The notes below the pieces were generated by a model. It ran no database searches, was not told where the DNA came from, and saw only the letters and a program-made list of their open reading frames with translations. Positions 23,932 through 32,161 of a stretch of DNA of 32,675 nucleotides are shown piece by piece; within the stretch, counting starts at the first letter, position 1; every line of letters begins with the position of its first letter. Origin of the DNA: Anaerofilum sp. An201 (lineage in GTDB: Bacteria > Bacillota > Clostridia > Oscillospirales > Ruminococcaceae); contig NZ_NFJT01000030.1 of the NCBI RefSeq assembly GCF_002160015.1, positions 1 to 32,675 on the forward strand, written 5' to 3'. The position numbers and the translations under genes were made by a program.

Positions 23932-25050
23932 ATGCAATACCGCATCCACAACAAGACCGGCGCCGAGGTATCGCTGCTGGGCCTGGGCTGCATGCGCCTG
24001 CCCAAGCCCGACCCCTCCAGCGAGGGCATCGACTACGCCGCCGCCAAGGCGATGGTGGACACCGCCTGGCAGCGCGGCATCCGCTATTTCGACACCGCCT
24101 GGGCCTACCACGGCGGCGAGAGCGAGCTGTTCATCGGCAAAGCCCTGCAGGACTACCCGCGCGAGAGCTTCTTTCTGGCCGACAAGATGCCCGCCTGGGC
24201 GCTGGAGAGCAAGGAGGACCGCGAGAAGGTGTTCAGCCGCCAGCTGGAGAAATGCGGCGTGGACTATTTCGACTTCTACCTGCTGCACTCGGTGCAGAAC
24301 TCCAACTGGGACAGATACGAGGAGCTGGAGGTGTACAACTTCCTGGCCCGGAAAAAGGCGGAGGGCAAGATCCGGCGGCTGGGCTTCTCCTACCACGGCG
24401 ACGTGCCCCTGCTGGAAACCGTCCTCAAGGCCCACGAGTGGGACTTCGTGCAGATCCAGCTGAACTATCTGGACTGGGAGCTGCAGGACGCCAAGACCCA
24501 GTACCGCCTCATCACCGAGGCCGGACTGCAGTGCATGATCATGGAGCCGGTGCGCGGCGGCGCGCTGGCCGACCTGTGTCCCGAGGCGAACGCCATCCTG
24601 CGCAGCGCCGCCCCGGACCGCAGCATCGCCAGCTGGGCCATCCGGTTTGCGGCGGGGCTGCCGGGCGTGCTGTGCGTACTGAGCGGCATGTCCACCCCCG
24701 AGCAGCTGGAGGACAACCTGTCCACGATGGAGGCGTTCACCCCGCTGTCGGACGCCGAGAAGGAGGCGCTGGACGCCGCGCTGGCCGAATACCGCAAGGC
24801 CCGCACCATCCCCTGCACCGGCTGCCGCTACTGCCTGCCCTGCCCGATGGGAGTGGCCATCCCGGACGTGTTCCGGCTGTACAACCACAAATACGCCTTC
24901 AGCCATTCGGCCGAGAGCCTGAAAAACGCCGTGGGCGATCTGGAGGGCGGGCCCGCCGCCTGTGTGGCCTGCGGGCAGTGTCTGGACAAATGTCCGCAGA
25001 GCATCGCCATCCCCACCCACATGCAGGAGATCTGCGAACTGGTGAAATAA
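23932..25050 (+). CDS. Aldo/keto reductase with C-terminal [4Fe-4S] domain
   Basis: Cytoplasmic oxidoreductase of 372 residues. The first ~280 residues are an aldo/keto reductase barrel with the tetrad D54, Y59, K85, H119 (FDTAWAY, ADK, LLHS). The C-terminus carries ferredoxin-like cysteines: C295, C298, C301, C304 and C344, C347, C350, C354 (CVACGQCLDKCP), so iron-sulfur clusters could feed electrons to or from the barrel. This layout is common in anaerobes; substrates are mostly unknown. RBS is AAAGGAG. A strong terminator follows. Confidence 0.92.
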   Translation: MQYRIHNKTGAEVSLLGLGCMRLPKPDPSSEGIDYAAAKAMVDTAWQRGIRYFDTAWAYHGGESELFIGKALQDYPRESFFLADKMPAWALESKEDREKVFSRQLEKCGVDYFDFYLLHSVQNSNWDRYEELEVYNFLARKKAEGKIRRLGFSYHGDVPLLETVLKAHEWDFVQIQLNYLDWELQDAKTQYRLITEAGLQCMIMEPVRGGALADLCPEANAILRSAAPDRSIASWAIRFAAGLPGVLCVLSGMSTPEQLEDNLSTMEAFTPLSDAEKEALDAALAEYRKARTIPCTGCRYCLPCPMGVAIPDVFRLYNHKYAFSHSAESLKNAVGDLEGGPAACVACGQCLDKCPQSIAIPTHMQEICELVK

Positions 25051-25058
25051 CGACAAAA

Positions 25059-25108
25059 ACGGCCCGCGGCCTTCTCCCTGTGAGAAAGGCCGCGGGCCGT
25101 TTGTTTTT
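25059..25108. terminator. Bidirectional terminator between aldo/keto reductase and permease genes
   Basis: ACGGCCCGCGGCCTT pairs with AAGGCCGCGGGCCGT. TTTGTTTTT follows on the plus strand and GTTTTTGTCG on the minus strand. Confidence 0.88.
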
Positions 25109-25141
25109 GGGGCGATACTTTTGCACGGTTTTGCAAAAACC

Positions 25142-25198
25142 GAAAGCCTTCCCCTGGCCAGGGGAAGGTGCCCTCGCAGAGGGCGGATGAGGTCGAAT
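25142..25198 (-). repeat. Two-hairpin intergenic repeat, copy F
   Basis: Read on the minus strand: TTCGACCTCATCC, stem 1 GCCCTC-tgc-GAGGGC, stem 2 CCTTCCCCT-ggcc-AGGGGAAGG. It lies between convergent genes, close to the permease stop. Confidence 0.85.
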
Positions 25199-25233
25199 CT
25201 GTCCCCGCTCCGCAGAGCCTGCCGGTCCGCTGC

Positions 25234-26401
25234 TTATTCCGTCTGTTCCACGCTCGCTTCGGGGACCAGCGGATCGCCGTTCGCGTCCAGGCCGCGCTGC
25301 TTCAGCTTTGCCGCCAGCCAGTCGCCGGCCAGCGAATAGAGCACCGCGAAGGCGGGCACGCCCAGCACCATGCCGGGGAACCCGAACAGGCCGCCGCCCA
25401 CGACGATGGCCACCAGCACCCAGATGGCCGAAAGGCCGGTGCTGTCGCCCAGGATCTTGGGGCCGAGGATGTTGCCGTCGAACTGCTGCAGCGCCAGCAC
25501 AAAGACGGCGAATTTCAGCGCGCTCCAGGGATCGACGATCAGCAGGATCATGATGCTGGGGATGGCGCCGATGAAAGGCCCGAAAAAGGGGATGACGTTG
25601 GTCACGCCCACGATCACGCTGATGAGCACCGCATACTGCATGTGCAGCAGGCTCATGCCGATGAAGCACAGCACCCCGATGATGGCGCTGTCGATGATCT
25701 TGCCGCCGATGAACCCGGCAAACACACCGTTGGCCTTGCGGCTGATCTCCAGCACGCGGCGGGCGCGGGGGGTGGGCATGCAGGCGTACAGCACCTTGCG
25801 GATCTGGCACAGCAGACGGTCGCGGCTGGCCAGCATATACACCGAGCAGATCAGCGCGGTGAGCGCGGTGACAAGGCCGTTACCCAGCGCCACGCCGAAG
25901 TTCACCACATGCGGCAGCGCCACCGTCAGCATGTCGGCCGCCTTGTCCACGATGTCGCGATAGGACAAAAACAGCGGCTGCAGGTCCTCTTTGGGGATCT
26001 GGAACCGGTCGGCCATCCACAGCATCAGGGCATTGAGGTTGGTGAGATAGAGCTCCGCGTTGTTGATGAGGTCCCGCACGCTCTGGATCACCTGCGGCAC
26101 CACCGACCCCAGCAGCACGCTCAGCAGCACGGCGGCCACCAGGTAGGTCGCCGTGATGGACAGCACCCGGCGATACCGCATCCGGGCAAACACCCGGTCC
26201 TCCAGCCAGCGCATGGGGATGTTGAGCAGGTAGGCAATGGCAAATCCGGCCACGAAGGGCGACAGCACGCCCACCACGCCGCCGGCGGCCCGGCACACCG
26301 CGGAAAAATTGGCCAGGAACATGTAGAACGCGATGCCGGTGCACCACAAACAGATTGGCCAGCGTGCGTCGGCCCCGCAGCCAGCGATAATGTTTTTCCA
26401 T
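25234..26401 (-). CDS. AI-2E family transporter, apparent one-base frameshift near the N-terminus
   Basis: Multi-helix membrane transporter. The main frame (from the TTG at 26349 leftwards, 371 residues) has the family body: SPFVAGFAIAYLLN early, a long amphipathic middle (VIQSVRDLINNAELYL), GGKIIDSAIIGVLCFIG, VTNVIPFFGPFIGAIPS, LALQQFDGNILGPKILGDS and GLFGFPGMVLGVPAFA. Members export small molecules or act as Na+/H+ exchangers; the name does not prove AI-2 transport. The plausible start, ATG at 26401 with an AAAGGCGGG upstream, gives MEKHYRWLRGRRTLANLFV in a different frame. Removing one G at 26344-26345 would join it to CTGIAFYMFLANF. The in-frame TTG has no RBS. Either a recent mutation or a sequence error. 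Confidence 0.85.
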
Positions 26402-26436
26402 CAGGGGGGTCCCGCCTTTCACAGATCGTTGGTTTT

Positions 26437-26445
26437 ATTATACCA
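26437..26445 (-). promoter_or_regulatory. Extended -10 promoter of the AI-2E permease gene
   Basis: TGGTATAAT reading leftwards, 36 bases before the ATG at 26401. The -35 is weak. Its position supports the ATG at 26401 as the true start. Confidence 0.55.
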
Positions 26446-26469
26446 GCCTGCACGCTGCTGCGCCATATC

Positions 26470-26497
26470 TTTACAGGGATTTGCAATTTTCCATACT
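26470..26497 (+). promoter_or_regulatory. Promoter of the small Met-rich protein gene
   Basis: TTTACA, 16 bases, CATACT, ending 37 bases before the ATG; divergent from the permease promoter. Confidence 0.5.
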
Positions 26498-26534
26498 TTT
26501 TGTTACAGTGGAAGCTGGAAAGGAAGAGATGCAC

Positions 26535-26885
26535 ATGATCTACCGGCACGACTGGGTGATGATGCAGATCCAGATGATGACGCAGTTCGTGGTGCTTCTG
26601 ATGCAGGGACAGCACACCTCCCAGAACGACGAGCTGATGGAACGCCTGCGCTCCCTGCTGGCGCGCGGCGCCTACGGCGAGGCCGAGGACGAGCTGTTCC
26701 GCATGGCAGACCCCTGCAATCTGCCGGTGCTGTTTACCGGCCTGTGGTTCTACCGCGCACTGGCCGAACTTTCGCCGAAAGAGCTGAAACAGGGGGATTT
26801 CTCCCAGCAGGAGGTGCTGCAGGGAATGGAGGACTTCGCCCGCCTCTACGGCATCCTGATCCCGGAAATCGGGGAAGAGGGATGA
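26535..26885 (+). CDS. Small Met-rich helical protein (possibly DUF6483-like)
   Basis: A protein of 116 residues, all helical by composition, probably cytoplasmic. The first 23 residues are unusually rich in Met (MIYRHDWVMMQIQMMTQFVV), an amphipathic helix. A middle part ELMERLRSLLARGAYGEAEDELF looks like a TPR-style helix pair. The opening 'HDW..MQI.MM' pattern recalls the DUF6483 family of Clostridia, from memory only. Two ATGs lie 6 bases apart; the second is chosen because AAAGGAAG is 8 bases before it and too close to the first. It has its own promoter and a strong terminator after it, so it is a single-gene unit next to the prophage edge. Confidence 0.7.
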   Translation: MIYRHDWVMMQIQMMTQFVVLLMQGQHTSQNDELMERLRSLLARGAYGEAEDELFRMADPCNLPVLFTGLWFYRALAELSPKELKQGDFSQQEVLQGMEDFARLYGILIPEIGEEG

Positions 26886-26924
26886 CTTTGCAAAGTCGAA
26901 ACATCCGCCTTCGCCGCACAACGC

Positions 26925-26975
26925 AAAAAAGCCGCCGCACGGCGGGGAACTGCCCCCTGCCGCGCGGCGGTTTTT
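26925..26975. terminator. Bidirectional terminator at the prophage/chromosome edge
   Basis: GCCGCCGC and GCGGCGG bracket inner stems (GGGG/CCCC). TTTTTG follows on the plus strand and TTTTTTGCG on the minus strand. It can end both the small-protein transcript and the leftward phage late transcript. Confidence 0.8.
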
Positions 26976-26977
26976 GT

Positions 26978-27268
26978 CTATTCCGGCTTTTTGCTCTGCT
27001 TGGCCATCTGGTTGAAAAAGACGGCCGCCCCTGCGCACAGCACGCCCTGGGTGACGGCGGCAAAGGTGCTCTGCAGCACGCTGGCGGTGTTCACCGGCCC
27101 GATGGCGGCCGCCATATACACCGCCGCCAGCACGATGCCCACCAGCCCCAGCAGCGCCGGGATGTTGCGGTCGTCGATGCGGCGGCTCTTCTTGGCCCCC
27201 ATGCCCACCAGATACAGCACCGGCACCAGCACCAGCAGTTCCGGACGGATGTAGTCGTTCAATTGCAT
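26978..27268 (-). CDS. Phage holin
   Basis: Small membrane protein of 96 residues that forms lesions to release the endolysin. The order is MQLNDYIRPELLVLVPVLYL (helix 1), a basic turn AKKSRRIDD, helix 2 (IPALLGLVGIVLAAVYMAA), then TQGVLCAGAAVFFNQMAKQ (helix 3), with a basic tail. This matches the clostridial phage holin type (Phage_holin_5_2-like). It is the last gene of the leftward phage operon, with the XhlA-like and endolysin genes just before it. Confidence 0.85.
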   Translation of the reverse strand: MQLNDYIRPELLVLVPVLYLVGMGAKKSRRIDDRNIPALLGLVGIVLAAVYMAAAIGPVNTASVLQSTFAAVTQGVLCAGAAVFFNQMAKQSKKPE

Positions 27269-27278
27269 TGTGTCCTCC

Positions 27279-27491
27279 TTATCCGCGCTCCAGCTCGCCG
27301 CGCAGCTCGTCGATGCGGTGGTGGGCGCTTTTGCAGCTTTCCTCCAGCTTGTAGGTGCGGGCGATGACGTTGTTGTGCTGGTCCATCTTGCGCTCCAGCG
27401 CCTTCAGCCGCACCATCACATTACCATAAAATATGCCAAACGACACGGCATATACCAGCACCTGCATCCAGAATCCACTGTCAAATTCCAT
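27279..27491 (-). CDS. XhlA-like small phage lysis-accessory protein
   Basis: A 70-residue protein with one N-terminal helix (FWMQVLVYAVSFGIFYGNVM) and a charged coiled-coil tail (RLKALERKMDQHNNVIARTY...). The position between endolysin and holin and the layout resemble XhlA/haemolysin-like accessory proteins, though here the helix comes first rather than last. RBS is AAGGGGGG, overlapping the endolysin stop. Confidence 0.65.
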   Translation of the reverse strand: MEFDSGFWMQVLVYAVSFGIFYGNVMVRLKALERKMDQHNNVIARTYKLEESCKSAHHRIDELRGELERG

Positions 27492-27504
27492 CCCCGCCCC
27501 CCTT

Positions 27505-28497
27505 TCAGCCCGGCAGGGCCAGCACCTGGCCGGGGTGGATGGTGTCTGTGACGGCCATGCCGTTGGCGGCGGCCAGCTCGCCCATGCGGCTGCCGCTGCC
27601 CAGCTGCTGGGCGGCGATGCGCCACCAGCTGTCGCCCGGCTGCACGGTGTAGGTGCGCGCTGCCGCCCCCTCGCCCGGCAGACGGATGATCTGGCCGGGA
27701 TGGATCACCGTGGCCGCAGTGGCGCCGTTGGCGGCCAGCAGCTCCTGCACACGGCTTTCGCTGCCCAGCTGCCGGGCGGCGATGCGATACCAGCTGTCGC
27801 CCGGCTGCACGGTATAGGTGCGGCCCGGCTGGGGCTGCGGGTCGGGCGCGGAGGGCTCGTCCGGCTGTTTGGTCCAGCCGTTCAGGCCGCTCGCCTTGAC
27901 CACCGTCAGCAGATCAGCACGCTCGATGCGGCTCAGGTCCACCGGGCCGTCGATGCCGGGCACCTGCCCGGCGCTGGTGTACTGGTGCAGGTCGCGCTGG
28001 AGCTGAGTGTCGGGCTGGGCGCGGTAGTCGGCCAGCCAGAGGGTGTATTTTTTCGCCAGGCGGGTATGGTCCAGCTTGGTGCGGAACCAGCTGGTGTTGG
28101 CGTAGATGCCCACGAAATACCCGGCGGCTTCCATCACCTCGGCCCACGCCTCGGCCTGGGCGGTGAGCTGCGCGCGGCTCAGCGCGCCCATGCGGCGGGG
28201 CTCCTCCAGATCGTAATAGACCGGCAGTTCCAGCTGTTTGCCGGCCAGCACGCGCTTGCAGAACTCGGCCTCCTCGCGCGCCTTGGCAATGGTGTCGGCC
28301 GCGGAGTAATAGTAGGCGCCCACCGGCACGCCCGCCGCCTTGAACCCGGCATAGTGCTGTTCAAAGCACTCGTCGGGGCGGCACTCGTTGGCGTCGCCCC
28401 AGCCGGTGTACCCGCAGCGCAGGATCGCGCCCTCCACCGCCGCGGCCGCCGCGCGGTAATCGACCGCCGGCTGGTATTTGGATATGTCCAGAATCAT
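27505..28497 (-). CDS. Phage endolysin: GH25 lysozyme with two LysM repeats
   Basis: Muramidase that cuts host peptidoglycan at lysis. It has 330 residues. The GH25 domain is at about 1-195, with D4 (ILDISKYQ), D96 and E98 (VYYDLEEP) in the active site, and GIYANTSWF near 130. A Pro-rich linker is at about 210-225. Two LysM repeats bind glycan (226-275 and 281-329), each with YTVQPGDSW and ending IHPGQ. The repeats are near-copies, so a duplication is recent. No signal peptide, so export relies on the holin. The start ATG has GGGAGGG at 4-5 bases. Confidence 0.93.
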   Translation of the reverse strand: MILDISKYQPAVDYRAAAAAVEGAILRCGYTGWGDANECRPDECFEQHYAGFKAAGVPVGAYYYSAADTIAKAREEAEFCKRVLAGKQLELPVYYDLEEPRRMGALSRAQLTAQAEAWAEVMEAAGYFVGIYANTSWFRTKLDHTRLAKKYTLWLADYRAQPDTQLQRDLHQYTSAGQVPGIDGPVDLSRIERADLLTVVKASGLNGWTKQPDEPSAPDPQPQPGRTYTVQPGDSWYRIAARQLGSESRVQELLAANGATAATVIHPGQIIRLPGEGAAARTYTVQPGDSWWRIAAQQLGSGSRMGELAAANGMAVTDTIHPGQVLALPG

Positions 28498-28510
28498 ATG
28501 GTCCCTCCCG

Positions 28511-29128
28511 TCAGCACTTGATGATATAGTGTACATACATGGTGGCCTGCCGCACGTCGAAGGCGGTGCCGCTGCCCAGTGTGTTGGTATCCAGCCGCGC
28601 TGCGCCCGACCGCGTGCCCATCTGCAGCGTCTTGCCGGATTCGCTGCCGGTTTGGGTGCTGTCCACGATCCAGGTGCCGTTGTCCTCCAGATTCAGCTTT
28701 TCGGCGGGCAGGTTGGCGCGGGCGATCTGTTTGCTGTCGGCCCCCGCCCTGCTCGCCAGCGCGTTGGATGCGTTCGCACCCGCTGCCACCCGGCCGCGCA
28801 GATCGGGCAGCGTGAAGGTGGTGCTGCCGTTGCCCGCGCCGTAGGTGGTGCCGATGACGGCAAACAGGGCGGCGTAGGCGGTGCGGGAGACGGCGCTGCC
28901 GTCGCACAGCAGCCAGCCCGCGGGGGCGGTCTTGCCCGCGTAGGGGGCCAGCATGCCGGGCGGCACGATGCCGTCGTAGAGCTGCATGGCCTCCTTCGCG
29001 CCGAAGGGGGTGCCCTCCTGCTGGTATTCGGTCACGTCCTCGATGCCCGAGGTGCCGTCGGCGTTGGCCGTGATGCGGTATTTCCGGCCGCCGGCGGGCG
29101 GGATCTGGTCCTTGAAGGTCTTTTTCAA
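28511..29128 (-). CDS. Phage tail collar domain protein
   Basis: A protein of 205 residues. The tail-collar signature is clear: GMLAPYAGKTAPAGWLLCDG, then TAYAALFAVIGTTYGAGNGS and TFTLPDLRGRV; the C-terminus (VRQATMYVHYIIKC) also fits. The N-terminal ~75 residues are probably an attachment segment. The start is TTG, chosen because GGAGGTG lies 7 bases before it and its last bases form the stop of the preceding gene (TTGA overlap). No ATG fits. Confidence 0.87.
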   Translation of the reverse strand: MKKTFKDQIPPAGGRKYRITANADGTSGIEDVTEYQQEGTPFGAKEAMQLYDGIVPPGMLAPYAGKTAPAGWLLCDGSAVSRTAYAALFAVIGTTYGAGNGSTTFTLPDLRGRVAAGANASNALASRAGADSKQIARANLPAEKLNLEDNGTWIVDSTQTGSESGKTLQMGTRSGAARLDTNTLGSGTAFDVRQATMYVHYIIKC

Positions 29129-29550
29129 AACTGCACACCTCCCAGTGTCATGGCCAGCCGCGCGCGGGCGGCGGCCTGTTGTGTGAAACTCCCGTGCAGC
29201 GCGGCGCACAGGCTCTCCAGCCGGTTGAGGTCCTCCGGCCCGGGGCCCGGCTCGTTGCCCCGCCAGGTGACGAACGGCTGGGTCCCCGCCGGGCGGAAAG
29301 CGTCCTCCGTCAGCCCGCGCAGGGCGTCCTCCAGCGCGTTCAGGTCGTCCGCGTAGGCGAAGCTGGCCGCCGTGATCTGCGGCAGCGCCCCGGGCTCCGG
29401 CAGGCGGTACAGCCCGGCCGCCATCTCCTGCAGCGCGGCGATGTTGTCCGCGATGCGCAAAAAGTCCTCCGCTCCAAAGTAGTCGCCGGCGTATGCACCG
29501 TCCTCGTCATACCGCACGGCCCAGTTGGTTTTCGGCGTTTTCCACGCCAT
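29125..29550 (-). CDS. Small phage tail-module protein, unknown function
   Basis: Not recognised by sequence. 141 residues, mostly helical, opening MAWKTPKTNWAVRYDEDG. The middle has a repeat-like pattern ADNIAALQEMAAGL / ADDLNALEDALRGL / PEDLNRLESLCAAL with three similar helices, each near 'D-LN-LE'. It lies between the large tail protein and the collar gene, so a fibre or connector role is likely from position only. RBS is AAGGAGGAG; its stop is coupled to the collar TTG start. Confidence 0.75.
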   Translation of the reverse strand: MAWKTPKTNWAVRYDEDGAYAGDYFGAEDFLRIADNIAALQEMAAGLYRLPEPGALPQITAASFAYADDLNALEDALRGLTEDAFRPAGTQPFVTWRGNEPGPGPEDLNRLESLCAALHGSFTQQAAARARLAMTLGGVQF

Positions 29551-29565
29551 CCTTCTCTCCTCCTT

Positions 29566-31761
29566 CTATACCCGCAGGGTGAGGGTCTGGCGGAACCCGC
29601 CATGGAAGGTCAGCTCGGCGGCGGTGATCTGCGCGCCGCGCCCGTCCCACAGCTCGATCCAGTCGCCCGGCTCCAGCTCGGGGAACCCCCGCACCTCCAG
29701 CTTGTATTCCAGCCGCCGCATATAGAAATCCCGGATCCACTCCAGCACATCCGCCGTGTCGGCGGCGTCGAAGAGGGGGTTGTCCACCGGCAGCTGTTCG
29801 CCGCTGTCGTAGGCGCAGGCCTGCACCGGATGGGAGGTCCGCCCCAGCCGCACCCCCTTCAGCACCGCCTCGGCCGCCTTTCCCCCGGTGGCGCGGATGC
29901 GGGACACATACGCCCCGTGCTGCTGTTCCAGCGCCGTACCGGCCGCCGTGGCCGAGAGGTCCGCGAAGGGATCGTGCTCCACCCGCGCCCATTCTCCGTC
30001 TGCCTCCAGCTGCACCTTCGCCACCTCTTCGGGGGTGTCGCCGGGATCGTAGTGCCAGCCGGTCCAGCTGCCGGTGACGCACCGCAGCCGGGGCAGCATC
30101 GCGCCCTCCATCCCCTCGAAGATCTGCTCTTTTCCCAGCACAAAGTCGGTCATCCGTCCGGCCTGCACCCGGCGCATCCGGGCGCGGCGGCCCGGCAGAC
30201 AGCGCTGCACCTCGATCTCGACCGCGTCGCAGTGCACGAACGCCACCCCATACCGCTCCCGCCCGGCGGCGGGAAGGAGGGTGACGCCCGGATACTGCCA
30301 CCTGCCGTCCACCCGGCAGATGGCCCGCGCCTGCACCGGCGGCGCACCGGCCCAGTCGATCTCCAGGCTGTACACATTGGTGGGCGCTTCGTATTGCAGC
30401 AGCACCAGCGCCCCCGACAGCGCGCCCTCGCCATCGGCCGGCGTCAGCGCCGTCCATCCCGCCGGTTTGGTGCCGCCGCTCGCCGGCAGGAGCAGCTGCT
30501 GTTTATCCAGCCGGAAAAAGGACGGCTCAAAGGCGGCGTACACCGCGTTGCCCTCCTGCCCCAGCGTGGCGGCGTCGCTGAAGGGGGGCTGCTGCGCGCT
30601 GCTCTCGGCGGCAAATTCCGCCGGCACCGTTGTCTCGATGCACACCCGCCCATCCCGGCCGCTGAACAGCTGGGCCCGGCAGCGGTTGGCCAGCAGCTGC
30701 AGCACCTGCGCACAGCTGGCCACCGGCAGCGGCGCCGTCACCTGCACCCGCTCGAGATACGGGTCCAGATACCACTGCTCCTCCGAAAGCCCCGCCGTGC
30801 GCAGCACATCGGCGGCCAGCTCGCGGGCGTTGTGGGCCAGGCGGTAGTATTCGCCCGTCTCGTACTGCACATCGTTCAGGGCGGCCAGCGGCCCGGCGGC
30901 GGTGAACTGCGCCTCGCCCCCGTCCACCGTCCACTCCTGCAGCCGCCACACGCCGCCCGGCACCCACTCCGCGCCGTTTTCCAGCGCAAAGCCGTACCGC
31001 ACCGTGACCGTCTGCCCCTCGGCCAGAAACTGCACCAGCGCGCTCGGGCTCTCGATGTCGAACCGGCCGTTTTCGTTGCGCAGTAAAAAGCGCAGCCGGT
31101 CGCCGGGCAGCTCCATCGACACCGGCGACCGGCTCTGGGCGGCGGTGATGCGGAGGATCTCGGCGTTGCCGTACTCGTATCCCAGCCCGAACCGCACCCG
31201 CGCAAGGCGCGTCCGGCCATACGGGCGCAGCCGCGCGAACCGCAGACGGACGCCGTCCACCTGCTGCATCGCCAGCTCCACCCGCAGCTGGGCGCCGGGA
31301 GAGGCGGCCGTCTGGCTGGCGACGACGGCGCCGTCCCGCAGCGCCTCGATCTCCAGCCGCACCGGCGCCTCCTCGTCCAGCGTGCCGAAATCCAGCGTCA
31401 GGCCGGCCAGGTCGTGTTTGCCGCCGAAGGTGATCTCGATCTCCTGCGCCTGTTTGAAAAGGCCGATGCCGTCCGCCTGGGCGTTGCCCACAAACCGCTG
31501 GGCCTGCATGGCGCCCCACTCCTTCGGCAGCAGCAGCTGGCGCCTGTCCAGCCGGAAAAAGGCCGGCTCGTAGACGGCATAGCACACCGGCAGGCCGTCG
31601 TCCAGCACGCTGCCGCCGGCCCACAGCGGTTCGGGGATCTCCACCTGGGCGTCGGGGGCGGCGGTGGCGTCGAACACGCCGATGCTGATCGCCGCCAGCC
31701 CCGCCGCCTGGCGGATGTTCTCGCGGGTCTCCTGCCGCCAGGTCTCGCTTGTGCGGATCAT
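29566..31761 (-). CDS. Large phage tail/baseplate protein with a duplicated module
   Basis: A protein of 731 residues, acidic and strand-rich. Between residues 62-79 and 409-426 the same segment recurs (AVYEPAFFRLDRRQLLLP versus AAFEPSFFRLDKQQLLLP), each followed by about 120 residues of jelly-roll-like strands. Two copies of a carbohydrate-binding-like domain are therefore likely. Around 235-345 it has a region like phage tail-hub proteins (ELAADVLRTAGL), and the C-terminus (about 660-731, ELEPGDWIELWDGRG) has a short hub-like barrel. It fits a tail-tip or baseplate protein by position, after the tape measure. The ATG has GGAGG at 6 bases. Confidence 0.7.
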   Translation of the reverse strand: MIRTSETWRQETRENIRQAAGLAAISIGVFDATAAPDAQVEIPEPLWAGGSVLDDGLPVCYAVYEPAFFRLDRRQLLLPKEWGAMQAQRFVGNAQADGIGLFKQAQEIEITFGGKHDLAGLTLDFGTLDEEAPVRLEIEALRDGAVVASQTAASPGAQLRVELAMQQVDGVRLRFARLRPYGRTRLARVRFGLGYEYGNAEILRITAAQSRSPVSMELPGDRLRFLLRNENGRFDIESPSALVQFLAEGQTVTVRYGFALENGAEWVPGGVWRLQEWTVDGGEAQFTAAGPLAALNDVQYETGEYYRLAHNARELAADVLRTAGLSEEQWYLDPYLERVQVTAPLPVASCAQVLQLLANRCRAQLFSGRDGRVCIETTVPAEFAAESSAQQPPFSDAATLGQEGNAVYAAFEPSFFRLDKQQLLLPASGGTKPAGWTALTPADGEGALSGALVLLQYEAPTNVYSLEIDWAGAPPVQARAICRVDGRWQYPGVTLLPAAGRERYGVAFVHCDAVEIEVQRCLPGRRARMRRVQAGRMTDFVLGKEQIFEGMEGAMLPRLRCVTGSWTGWHYDPGDTPEEVAKVQLEADGEWARVEHDPFADLSATAAGTALEQQHGAYVSRIRATGGKAAEAVLKGVRLGRTSHPVQACAYDSGEQLPVDNPLFDAADTADVLEWIRDFYMRRLEYKLEVRGFPELEPGDWIELWDGRGAQITAAELTFHGGFRQTLTLRV

Positions 31762-31762
31762 C

Positions 31763-32149
31763 TCACACCTCCACCAGATTCGCCTGCACGTCCTTCCAGA
31801 AGGCCGGGCGCAGGCTGACCGGGTCCACCAGATAGGGCGTACCGCTGCGGTCGCCCACATACATGTCCAGCCAGACGAAGTCGTTCACACGCGGGTCGAA
31901 CACCCGGAACCGCTGCACGAACCGCCCGCCCTGCCGCCGGTCGAACACAGACAGAAGGCGCTGCATCTCGTCGGGGCGCAGCGCCGAAAAATTCATCTCG
32001 ATCTTGAGCTTGTCGTCCCCCACCACGCTGCCGATGAAGCTGCCGTTTGCGTTGCGGCCGCCGTCCACCAGCGTGCTGACGGTGATTTTCCCGCTGCCCA
32101 GGGCGGGGGCCGGCAGCGCGAGGCCGCCGGCCGTTTCGATCCATGCCAT
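31763..32149 (-). CDS. Phage distal-tail-type small protein
   Basis: A protein of 128 residues, opening MAWIETAGGLALPAPALGSG. It has a beta-rich body with EMNFSALRPDEMQRLLSVFD. From memory it resembles DUF6711-type tail proteins, which sit between tape measure and tail tip, but this is unconfirmed. It overlaps the RBS of the next gene. Its role as a tail-wall or distal-tail component is inferred from position. Confidence 0.65.
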   Translation of the reverse strand: MAWIETAGGLALPAPALGSGKITVSTLVDGGRNANGSFIGSVVGDDKLKIEMNFSALRPDEMQRLLSVFDRRQGGRFVQRFRVFDPRVNDFVWLDMYVGDRSGTPYLVDPVSLRPAFWKDVQANLVEV

Positions 32150-32161
32150 CCTGTTCCTCCT

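Noticed and set aside
26886-26977. Phage attachment site at the prophage edge
   Set aside because: No tRNA gene or recognisable core repeat; the other prophage end is outside the window, so a repeat cannot be checked.
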